From contig VERK01000168.1 of the NCBI GenBank assembly GCA_018882725.1, positions 1 to 5,008 on the forward strand: DNA of 5,008 bases, written 5' to 3'. The notes beneath the pieces were generated by a model. The model did no database searches and was not told where the DNA came from. It saw nothing but the letters and a program-made list of their open reading frames with translations. Within the stretch, counting starts at the first letter, position 1. Every line of letters begins with the position of its first letter. Position numbers and translations under genes: made by a program. Of the stretch, positions 1 through 5,008 are shown piece by piece. This DNA comes from Actinomycetota bacterium (GTDB lineage Bacteria; Actinomycetota; Acidimicrobiia; Acidimicrobiales; Ilumatobacteraceae).

Positions 1-2
1 CC

Positions 3-626
3 GCCAATACCGAAGGTCAGGAGAAGCCGGTGTTCTGCGCTGGCGCCGACCTGAAGGCCATCAACTCGGGGCAGGCCGGTGGACTCAACACCAAGCGCGG
101 CGGATTCGCCGGCTTCGTGTATCGCGAACGCCGCAAACCGATCATCGTCGCGGTCGACGGATTGGCCACCGCCGGTGGATGCGAAATCGTTCTCGCCGCT
201 GATCTCGTGGTTGCGACCACTCGCTCGTCGTTCGGCTTGGCCGAAGTGAAGCGCAACCTGATCGCTGGTGCGGGCGGACTGTTCCGTCTGCCACGAGCGA
301 TCGGACAGGCCGCCGCGATGGAGGCCATCCTCACCGGTGAACCAATCCCGGCCGAGCGCGCGTACCACCTCGGCTTGCTGTCACGTCTGGTCGCTCCCGG
401 CGAGGCCATGAACGAAGCCCGCAAGTTGGCCGACCAGATCACCGCGTGCGCTCCCCTCGCGGTCTACGCGAGCCGCCAGGTGGTTCTCGCGGCGGCGTAC
501 GAAGATGACGAGACCCTGAAGAACCTCACCAACTCGCTGTTCGCCGGCGTGATGGCGTCCGAGGACACCAAAGAGGGCCTCACCGCGTTCATCGAGAAGC
601 GTCCCCCCAACTGGACGGGTCGCTGA
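3..626 (+). CDS. Enoyl-CoA hydratase/isomerase family protein (crotonase fold), 5' end missing
   Basis: This is the C-terminal 207 residues of a crotonase-superfamily protein; the reading frame is open to the left window edge, so the true start lies outside. Family members usually have about 250-270 residues, so roughly 50-60 are missing. The likely reaction is reversible hydration of a 2-enoyl-CoA in cytoplasmic fatty-acid or related acyl-CoA breakdown. Visible motifs, counting from base 3: FCAGADLKAI (residues 11-20), the first oxyanion-hole loop; the second oxyanion-hole region AGGCE, followed by the AADLVVA helix; a Glu at residue 81 (FGLAE, matching rat hydratase Glu144); GAGG; and a Glu at residue 107 (AAMEAIL, matching Glu164). 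Having both catalytic Glu residues favours a true hydratase over an isomerase or a dehalogenase-like relative. The substrate chain length cannot be read from the sequence. The gene converges with the GNAT gene, whose stop codon lies ten bases away. Confidence 0.93.
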   Translation, partial: ANTEGQEKPVFCAGADLKAINSGQAGGLNTKRGGFAGFVYRERRKPIIVAVDGLATAGGCEIVLAADLVVATTRSSFGLAEVKRNLIAGAGGLFRLPRAIGQAAAMEAILTGEPIPAERAYHLGLLSRLVAPGEAMNEARKLADQITACAPLAVYASRQVVLAAAYEDDETLKNLTNSLFAGVMASEDTKEGLTAFIEKRPPNWTGR

Positions 627-643
627 GTCCTCGGGCTCAGACC
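618..643. terminator. Possible bidirectional terminator hairpin between convergent genes
   Basis: Bases 623-629 pair with 634-640 (CTGAGTC with GGCTCAG, one G-T pair) around the tetraloop CTCG. After a two-base bulge, 618-620 pair with 641-643. The hairpin includes the TGA of the enoyl-CoA hydratase gene (624-626) and, on the other strand, the TGA of the GNAT gene (637-639). No T-run follows on either strand, so it is not a classical intrinsic terminator. GC-rich hairpins without a U-tract have been proposed as terminators in actinobacteria. Position and pairing are seen; the role is inferred. Confidence 0.42.
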
Positions 644-1083
644 TCCAGCACCTTCGACACCACGATCGAACGGGCCGTCACACCGGCTCGTTCGTAGAGA
701 TTCTTCGTCTCACGATCGCCCGGTAGAGCCACCGCTTCGAAGAACGAACAACCGCGGGCCGCTTCCATGGCAGCCGCGATGAGCGCGTCACCGCAACCGA
801 GTTCGCGAGCCTGTTCGACCACGTACACACGATCGACGGTGTACACGTCGCCGCGCTCGCGTTGCTCGCTCCGACGCCCGATCAAGAAGCCGACGACCAC
901 CTCGTCGATGGTGGCCACCAGAGTCGATTCGACCCACGCGTCACCCTCGAGCGCCTCGTGTTCGGCCAACCACGCGGCCCCGCCGCGCTGGTCGGCCAAT
1001 CCGGCACGAGCAGACGCGTCGATGATCCGGCAGATTTCAGCATCGGCCGTCGAGGCCGGCCGCACCACCGGTTCGACGCTCAT
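637..1083 (-). CDS. GNAT-family N-acetyltransferase, single domain
   Basis: The 148-residue protein has the usual size of a one-domain GNAT enzyme, which transfers an acetyl group from acetyl-CoA to an amine on a small molecule, peptide or protein. It begins with the typical first strand (VEPVVRPAST, residues 3-12). Strand four (VYTVDRVYVV, 80-89) leads into the acetyl-CoA pyrophosphate loop RELGCG (93-98), which matches the family pattern R/Q-x-x-G-x-G/A, and then a helix (99-109). A C-terminal NLYERAG (128-134) matches the motif B Asn-x-Tyr region that contacts CoA. The ATG at 1083 was chosen because the frame upstream of it overlaps the acidic-protein gene. It lies four bases after that gene's stop and has no clear Shine-Dalgarno, so translation is probably coupled to the upstream gene. 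The substrate is unknown; acetylation of a neighbouring gene product is possible but unsupported. Confidence 0.88.
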   Translation of the reverse strand: MSVEPVVRPASTADAEICRIIDASARAGLADQRGGAAWLAEHEALEGDAWVESTLVATIDEVVVGFLIGRRSEQRERGDVYTVDRVYVVEQARELGCGDALIAAAMEAARGCSFFEAVALPGDRETKNLYERAGVTARSIVVSKVLEV

Positions 1084-1087
1084 TTCG

Positions 1088-1558
1088 TCATGACGGAATG
1101 AGCGGACAGGAGTCGTCCCCAACCGGACACGTGGGCGCACCCTTGCGAACCAACAAGAAGCACTGCGGACACATGCGCTCGTCCGGACGCTTGGGTTGGA
1201 TGCTGGTCTCGGGGTCGACGTTCGACGGAAGCTCTTCTTCCTCTTCCTGCTCCTCGTCCTCACTGCGCTCGCGGAGGCGCTCGTCGAGAATGTGGGCCAG
1301 GTCGGCTTCCACGTCATCGGCCGTCGTGAGGTCTTCGTCCTCGTCCTCGACCGCGCGCTTGGGCCGCACCACCGCGGCCGACTCATCCTCTTCGGATTCG
1401 TCTACCGCAGCCCCTTCGTCGACGTCGACGTCGTCGAGTTCCTCCTCGTCCAGTTCGTCCTCGTCGAGAAGATCGATGTCGACGTCGTCGTCTTCACCTT
1501 CCTCGAGAAAACCTTCTTCGTCGAGGTCCTCAGCGTCGATTTCGTCGTCAGATGCCAT
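1088..1558 (-). CDS. Very acidic small protein with four-Cys C-terminal tail (DUF4193-like)
   Basis: The product has 156 residues, about 41% of them Asp or Glu (64 by my count, 36 within the first 60). Order of segments: an acidic low-complexity N-terminus (1-60); a short basic patch VRPKRA (64-69); a probable amphipathic helix, DDVEADLAHILDERLRER (81-98); a second acidic run (100-109); and a Cys-containing tail with Cys130, Cys133, Cys144 and Cys151 (CX2C, then X10, C, X6, C) that could bind one zinc ion. The CPQCFLL stretch preceded by PKRPDE resembles the C-terminus of actinobacterial DUF4193 proteins (PK...DE.TC..CFL), which are of unknown function. That likeness is from memory and is moderate. 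No signal peptide or membrane segment is seen, so it is probably cytoplasmic. The start at 1558 is set by a strong ribosome site seven bases upstream; an ATG at 1594 would translate through that site. The GNAT gene follows after four bases. Confidence 0.87.
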   Translation of the reverse strand: MASDDEIDAEDLDEEGFLEEGEDDDVDIDLLDEDELDEEELDDVDVDEGAAVDESEEDESAAVVRPKRAVEDEDEDLTTADDVEADLAHILDERLRERSEDEEQEEEEELPSNVDPETSIQPKRPDERMCPQCFLLVRKGAPTCPVGDDSCPLIPS

Positions 1559-1565
1559 GGGCCCG

Positions 1566-1572
1566 CCTCCTT
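1566..1572 (-). promoter_or_regulatory. Strong Shine-Dalgarno (AAGGAGG) for the acidic-protein gene
   Basis: On the - strand AAGGAGG lies seven bases before the ATG at 1558, a near-perfect anti-16S match at ideal spacing. It decides this start against the in-frame ATG at 1594, which would encode the site as Glu-Gly-Gly. It is the only strong ribosome site I see ahead of any - strand gene here, suggesting high translation of the acidic protein. Confidence 0.8.
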
Positions 1573-1583
1573 CTTGGGGGCGG

Positions 1584-1589
1584 ATAATA
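1584..1589 (-). promoter_or_regulatory. Possible -10 box (TATTAT) for the acidic-protein/GNAT pair
   Basis: TATTAT, five of six matches to TATAAT, is an AT-rich island in the otherwise GC-rich 75-base gap after the ThyX-like gene. A transcript starting about seven bases downstream would have a short leader that still carries the AAGGAGG site. No -35 box is recognisable: bases 1607-1612 read GGCCCC on this strand. This is therefore a tentative promoter. Confidence 0.3.
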
Positions 1590-1633
1590 GGCATACATGG
1601 CGCCCAGGGGCCCGGATCCCCGGGTGACGATGG

Positions 1634-3235
1634 TCACCGACCGCTGCGACGGGCTTCGGCGCGCCGTTCGGCGGCCAAACGTTCGAGTTCGGGAGCCTCG
1701 ACGGTCATGTGCGTCATCGCTTCGGCCACGGCGCGATGGCCGGCCTGCTCAGCGATCAAACGATGCATCTCCAGGGCCACGCGCCGGTACGCCGGATGGC
1801 CCTGCGGCGACGATCGCAACTCGAGCATGTGCATGGCCTCACGGGCGTTGAACTGCATCACGTACCGCACGCGATACGCCATGGACACCGCGTAGCTCGC
1901 CTGGTGCGGGAAGTCGACTTTCAGTGCGTCGTACAACCCCGCCGAGCGCGTCATCACCTCATCGAACACCGAGGCCATTCCGGCTTCGTCCACCAAGTCG
2001 GGGCGCGTGTACCCGTGGTTCGGTGTGAGCGGTTGCCATTCGATCGTGAGCAAGCGGTGCCGCTGCAAGTCGCGGAACGCGCCGTAGTCGGACAAGACGT
2101 CGAAGCGATAGTCGATACGTTCGAACGCGCGGCCCGGACGATGGCGGCGGTTCTCGCGATCGCCGATGTACGACCGCAAGATCGCGACCTTCTCGGTCTG
2201 ACTCATGGTCTCGACCTTGGCCAGGATCTGCGACTCGGGCAGGCTCGTGTGCGAGTAACAGATCGCGGCGATCAGCTTGTTCTCCCCGTCGGGATCCCAA
2301 TCGGTCAGTACCACCGGCGCGCTGTGTTCGACGGGAGTTTCGGCGAACAACTCCCCCACGAGTTCGGACGTCTCGAGACGAGTGGTCGAGAGATAGTCGC
2401 TCCAACGGCCACCGCGATCGGCCAGATCGACGCGACGCAGGAAGCTCGGGATCACCTTGCGCAATTCTTCGAGCATCAGTGCCGCGTACTGCTGGGCCTC
2501 CGGAAGCGGATGCGCACGCATGCGAATGAGCATGGACTCGTAGGCCTGGCCACTCGCGTAAATGCCCACGTTCGACAACGACGACGACGGGAGAACGCCG
2601 CGCACCGCATCGAGGGCCTTGGCCCGCGTGGCCTGCCTGAACACGAAGTCGCTGTCGGCCGGATCACGCTTGACCGTGGCCCGCACGTGATCAGTGACCT
2701 TCTCCATGAGCAACGAGTACGAGTCGAACATTCGATCCATGTCGCCCACGTAACGCGTACCGAACCGGGAGTTCAGGATGTCGAGATCGCGGTAGAAGCG
2801 ATAGCGCCCGGCCAGACGCGCGTCGTAGGCGATGTAGCGAGTGCTCTGCTCGAGGTAACTGGCCAAGCGGCCCCATTCGAGGATCTTGGTGAGAACGTTG
2901 GATGCTTGCTCGCAGGCCAGGTGCACGCCACCCAACTGCGCCACCGAATCGTCCCCGTATTCGAAGAACACCTTTTCGTACAACTCTTCGGCGCGCTCGA
3001 GACCGATCGTGGCGTCGACACCCTGATCGCCGGCGATGTCGAGATCGCCCACGAACTCGTCGAGGAACAAGCGGCGCAGGCTCTTACTGCTACGGCTGTA
3101 ACGAGCGAAGAGGGCGCCCTTCACCACCTCGGGCAGGTTCACCAGCGCGAAGACCGGGCCGTCGAGGTTGGTGAAATACCTCCGGAGAACATCGGCCTCG
3201 TCCGGGGTGAATTCCTCAGGCGCGTAGACCGTCAC
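1634..3235 (-). CDS. Double-length ThyX-like protein (tandem FAD-dependent thymidylate synthase fold)
   Basis: ThyX proteins make dTMP from dUMP with FAD and methylene-tetrahydrofolate, and usually have about 220-260 residues. This one has 533, in two ThyX-like halves. N-terminal half: YGDDS (93-97, where ThyX has HGHTS), then RLASYLEQSTRY (123-134), which aligns with RIASYNELSGRY of Thermotoga ThyX but lacks the preceding Arg-His; the later Asn-Ala-Arg site reads SGQ (228-230). C-terminal half: RRHRPGRAFE (363-372) at the HGHTSPFEH position, QRHRLLTIEWQ (391-401) with RHR intact but no Ser/Glu/SxRY, and FNAREAMHMLELR (462-474), which matches the conserved NARSLMNFLNLR. Another conserved-looking block is KGALFARYSRSSKSLRR (39-55). 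The start is uncertain: GTG at 3235 is used, with an in-frame TTG at 3244 adding three residues; neither has a Shine-Dalgarno. Membership of the fold is well supported. Thymidylate synthase activity is not, because neither half has a complete active site. Confidence 0.83.
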   Translation of the reverse strand: MTVYAPEEFTPDEADVLRRYFTNLDGPVFALVNLPEVVKGALFARYSRSSKSLRRLFLDEFVGDLDIAGDQGVDATIGLERAEELYEKVFFEYGDDSVAQLGGVHLACEQASNVLTKILEWGRLASYLEQSTRYIAYDARLAGRYRFYRDLDILNSRFGTRYVGDMDRMFDSYSLLMEKVTDHVRATVKRDPADSDFVFRQATRAKALDAVRGVLPSSSLSNVGIYASGQAYESMLIRMRAHPLPEAQQYAALMLEELRKVIPSFLRRVDLADRGGRWSDYLSTTRLETSELVGELFAETPVEHSAPVVLTDWDPDGENKLIAAICYSHTSLPESQILAKVETMSQTEKVAILRSYIGDRENRRHRPGRAFERIDYRFDVLSDYGAFRDLQRHRLLTIEWQPLTPNHGYTRPDLVDEAGMASVFDEVMTRSAGLYDALKVDFPHQASYAVSMAYRVRYVMQFNAREAMHMLELRSSPQGHPAYRRVALEMHRLIAEQAGHRAVAEAMTHMTVEAPELERLAAERRAEARRSGR

Positions 3236-3243
3236 GGGAGACA

Positions 3244-3249
3244 ACGCTA
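3244..3249 (-). promoter_or_regulatory. Possible -10 box (TAGCGT) for a leaderless ThyX-like mRNA
   Basis: TAGCGT fits the actinobacterial TANNNT pattern and ends eight bases before the GTG at 3235, the spacing expected if transcription begins at the start codon. Neither the GTG nor the alternative TTG at 3244 has a Shine-Dalgarno, which fits a leaderless message. No -35 box is evident. The support is positional only. Confidence 0.28.
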
Positions 3250-3308
3250 GTTGCCGGCCCCCTGACGCCCGGGGAACCCTGAACGGGCTGACCAGCGGAA
3301 AGTCGAAC

Positions 3309-4514
3309 TCAGGCGAGGACGTCGACGTCGCGCGGCAGGGTGGCGAACTCGTCGTTCACTCGCGCACGAAGTCGCTCGTCGAGCCACAGGTCGACGACGG
3401 TCATGGCCATGGCACGCGCACCGTCGATGACGGCGCGGTCGCCCGCCTCCGAACCGGCGTATTCAGTGAAGTCACGGGTGTGGATCGGCACACCCGCTGG
3501 AGCCACCTGGATCATCGGATGAATGGACGGCACGAGATACGACACGTTGCCCATGTCGGTCGAGCCCATCACGCGACGGCCCGTGACGCGCGGATCGACC
3601 ACGTCACGTCCGACCGACTTCATGTTGGCTGCATACGCAGCTGCCAACGTCTCGTTGTCGCGCACTTCGGCGTAGAAGTGGCCGTCCCACGTGGCATCCA
3701 TCGTGCAACCGCATGCCTGCGTCGCACCCTCGAGACACGACAGCACTCGGCTCTTCAGCGGTTGCAGACTCGCGGAGTCGGCCGCCCGCACGTACCACGT
3801 GGCGGCAGCCCGGCGCGGCACGATGTTCGGCTTCTCCCCCGCCTCGGTGAAGATGCCGTGAATGCGTTCGTTCGGACGGATGTGCTGACGCAACGCAGCG
3901 ATGTTCATGTAACCGAGAACTGCGGCATCGAGCGCGTTGCGGCCCTCCCAGGGTGCGGCCGACGCGTGGGCTTCACGTCCGTGATACACCACGTCGACCG
4001 TGTGAATGGCGAGTGAGTCCATGCGCAGCAGATCGGCATCAGCCGGATGGACCATCATCGCGGCGGCACCCGACGAGAACGCGCCTTGTCGAGCCATGTA
4101 GATCTTGCCGCCACCACCTTCTTCGGCCGGCGTGCCCAGGATGCGCACGGTTCCGCCGATGTCACGTGCGATGGCCGCAGCCGCCAGACCCGCACCGAGA
4201 CCAGCACCCGCGATCACGTTGTGGCCGCAACCATGGCCGATGCCGGGCAACGCGTCGTATTCGAGCAACACGAGCACTTCGGGTCCGGTCGTTCCGACCG
4301 TGGCTTCGAACGCCGTGTTCACTCCGTACGCATGGCGCACGACGGGCAGACCGGCTTCCTCGAGTATCGACGTCAGTAGATCGTGGGCGAAGACTTCCTC
4401 GAAGTTGAGTTCGGGGTGCGAATGAATCGCGCGACTCGCCGCCACGATCCGATCGGACCACCGATTGATCTCGGCTTCGATACGCGACTTGGCCTCGGAC
4501 GCGACGGCAGACAT
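3309..4514 (-). CDS. M20 family metallopeptidase/amidohydrolase (M20D, PM20D2/AbgB-like)
   Basis: This 401-residue protein has the normal length for a cytoplasmic M20D hydrolase, which cleaves a peptide or N-acyl amide bond using two metal ions. In order: N-terminal HSHPELNFEE (31-40); LLEYDALPGIGHGCGHN (83-99), with expected metal ligands Cys96 and His98; GTPAEEGGGGK (127-137), with the catalytic and metal-binding Glu pair 131/132; MVHP with His156; the lid-domain GREAHASAAPWEGRNALDA (179-197), with His183; EKPNIVP (227-233); MGSTDMGNVSYLVPSIHP (316-333); and the last ligand His345 in PIHTRDF. All expected ligands are present, so it should be active. The YDALPGIGHGCGHN and PAEEGGGGK forms are those of PM20D2-type dipeptidases and AbgB-like amidohydrolases rather than DapE or ArgE. 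The substrate is unknown. The ATG at 4514 was chosen because the alignable sequence starts soon after it; longer starts run back into the upstream gene, which ends 25 bases away. Confidence 0.93.
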   Translation of the reverse strand: MSAVASEAKSRIEAEINRWSDRIVAASRAIHSHPELNFEEVFAHDLLTSILEEAGLPVVRHAYGVNTAFEATVGTTGPEVLVLLEYDALPGIGHGCGHNVIAGAGLGAGLAAAAIARDIGGTVRILGTPAEEGGGGKIYMARQGAFSSGAAAMMVHPADADLLRMDSLAIHTVDVVYHGREAHASAAPWEGRNALDAAVLGYMNIAALRQHIRPNERIHGIFTEAGEKPNIVPRRAAATWYVRAADSASLQPLKSRVLSCLEGATQACGCTMDATWDGHFYAEVRDNETLAAAYAANMKSVGRDVVDPRVTGRRVMGSTDMGNVSYLVPSIHPMIQVAPAGVPIHTRDFTEYAGSEAGDRAVIDGARAMAMTVVDLWLDERLRARVNDEFATLPRDVDVLA

Positions 4515-4520
4515 GCGATC

Positions 4521-4526
4521 ACCGTA
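4521..4526 (-). promoter_or_regulatory. Possible -10 box (TACGGT) for a leaderless M20 mRNA
   Basis: TACGGT fits TANNNT and ends six bases before the ATG of the M20 gene, inside the 25-base gap after the lipid-kinase-like gene. There is no good Shine-Dalgarno before that ATG. This is the same arrangement as at the ThyX-like gene. Evidence is by motif and spacing only, with no recognisable -35 box. Confidence 0.25.
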
Positions 4527-4539
4527 GTCGGTCGGTCGA

Positions 4540-5008
4540 TCAGGGCGTCGTGGCGACCCACACCGTCGCTCGATCCGGATGCAGTCGTGCCGACCACCTG
4601 TCCACCGGACCGATCCGATGTCCGTCGACCACCAGGATCGACCGCGACGATCCAGCCGTCTCGGTGACCGAACTCGACCGGATCGCCGGATGTGGAACGT
4701 GTTCACCGCGCGGGAGTCGCCGCCGAGCCGACCAACGCTGGCGAATCGTCATGGCTCCATCGACCACGATCGACTCCATTCGGCCGTCGTTCGGATGACC
4801 CCGCGGCGCCACGTCGAACTCGTTCACGAACTGAGCGTTCATCACGGCGACGATCGGGCCGCGCCACCATCCACCACGCCAGAGCGACGATCGGGCCACA
4901 CAGTGGGCAACCGCCCAGGTCGTCTGCGATCGGCCGGCGCACACGTACTCGACTTCGATCAGATCGAGACCCACTTCGATGCCGCTTTCTCCTCGACCGG
5001 CCACACCG
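4540..5008 (-). CDS. C-terminal part of a YegS/diacylglycerol-kinase-like protein, 5' end missing
   Basis: The frame is open through the right window edge (the codon at 5007-5005 is Gly), so this is about 155 residues of a longer protein; bacterial lipid kinases of this type have about 290-330. Counting from base 5007, the segment resembles the C-terminal beta-sandwich domain of the YegS/DgkB family. VMNAQFVNEFDVAPRGHPNDGRME (55-78) corresponds to the family pattern N-x-x-F-G-G-G-x-x-x-A-P-x-A-x-P-x-D-G-x-(L/M)-(D/E). GEHVPHPAI (101-109) matches the G-x-H-x-x-H-P segment. LVVDGHRIG (125-133) matches the DGEPLG loop near the C-terminus. These enzymes phosphorylate diacylglycerol or related lipids at the membrane. 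The usual DGE reads DGH here (His130), which removes a Glu implicated in catalysis. The assignment rests on pattern similarity alone; the N-terminal nucleotide-binding GGDGT motif lies outside the window. Tail length, direction and context support a real gene. Confidence 0.62.
   Translation of the reverse strand, partial: GVAGRGESGIEVGLDLIEVEYVCAGRSQTTWAVAHCVARSSLWRGGWWRGPIVAVMNAQFVNEFDVAPRGHPNDGRMESIVVDGAMTIRQRWSARRRLPRGEHVPHPAIRSSSVTETAGSSRSILVVDGHRIGPVDRWSARLHPDRATVWVATTP

Noticed and set aside
1390..1530. A GTCGTC/GACGTC-rich trinucleotide stretch resembling a microsatellite repeat.
   Set aside because: It is imperfect and explained by Asp/Glu codon runs in the acidic protein. No regular repeat unit is kept, so it is not listed as a separate repeat.
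1611..1624. A five-pair GC hairpin (CCCGG, loop ATCC, CCGGG) just after the ThyX-like stop codon.
   Set aside because: The stem is too short and no T-run follows on the - strand. Such GC stems arise easily in this composition, so it is not reported as a terminator.
1196..1627. A 143-codon + strand frame that looks like a membrane protein (many Leu, Val and Phe).
   Set aside because: It is in codon register opposite the acidic gene. The complements of GAC, GAG and GAA read as Val, Leu and Phe, so an acidic protein always gives a hydrophobic antisense frame. The - strand gene has the ribosome site and the Cys tail.
1098..1895. A 265-codon + strand frame with long serine runs.
   Set aside because: The serine runs are the TCG/TCC/TCT complement of Asp/Glu codons in another frame, and the remainder is antisense to the ThyX-like gene. 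No ribosome site or recognisable domain.
1709..3250. A 513-codon + strand frame antisense to almost the whole ThyX-like gene.
   Set aside because: It is codon-aligned with the sense gene, so it would be interrupted only where the sense uses TTA, CTA or TCA, which are rare in GC-rich DNA. The translation is rich in Arg, His and Gln with no domain, while the sense frame has clear ThyX motifs.
3267..3288. A five-pair stem (GCCCG with CGGGC) in the gap between the M20 and ThyX-like genes.
   Set aside because: It has a twelve-base loop and no T-run; too weak to call a terminator or operator.
3309..4706. A longer version of the M20 protein starting at 4706.
   Set aside because: The extra 64 residues overlap the end of the lipid-kinase-like gene, are Arg-rich and match nothing in the M20 family. 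The alignable protein begins soon after the ATG at 4514.

Overview
The window is GC-rich, densely coded bacterial DNA that looks like a high-GC actinobacterium. It is perhaps from the Acidimicrobiia, but that is an impression from the protein types and not a proven placement. The supporting signs are strong avoidance of TTA/CTA codons, a very acidic protein with a DUF4193-like Cys tail, and TANNNT boxes placed directly before start codons that lack a Shine-Dalgarno. I see no mobile element, CRISPR array, tRNA or rRNA, and no gene-free stretch longer than about 80 bases.

Layout. The left edge (3-626, + strand) is the 3' part of an enoyl-CoA hydratase/isomerase gene. Everything to its right is on the - strand. 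Read in the direction of transcription, from right to left, the genes are: the C-terminal part of a YegS/diacylglycerol-kinase-like protein (5008-4540); an M20D-type metallopeptidase/amidohydrolase (4514-3309); a 533-residue tandem ThyX-like protein (3235-1634); a very acidic small protein with a four-Cys tail (1558-1088); and a single-domain GNAT acetyltransferase (1083-637). The + and - strand genes converge, with ten bases between their stop codons, and a GC-rich hairpin covers that junction.

How the genes relate. The acidic protein and the GNAT gene are four bases apart and almost certainly co-transcribed. The other - strand gaps are 25, 73 and 75 bases, and each holds a possible -10 box just before the next start, so the row may be several short transcription units. 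No single pathway unites the genes: fatty-acid oxidation, peptide or amide hydrolysis, a ThyX-fold protein, a lipid-kinase relative and an acetyltransferase look like ordinary chromosomal neighbours.

The most interesting item is the tandem ThyX-like protein. Its N-terminal half keeps the Ser/Glu/Ser/Arg-Tyr part of the ThyX signature but lacks RHR. Its C-terminal half keeps RHR and the later Asn-Ala-Arg motif but lacks the Ser/Glu part. It is either a pseudo-dimer with a divided active site or a repurposed ThyX fold. I found no convincing evidence of a multi-gene defence or other novel system.
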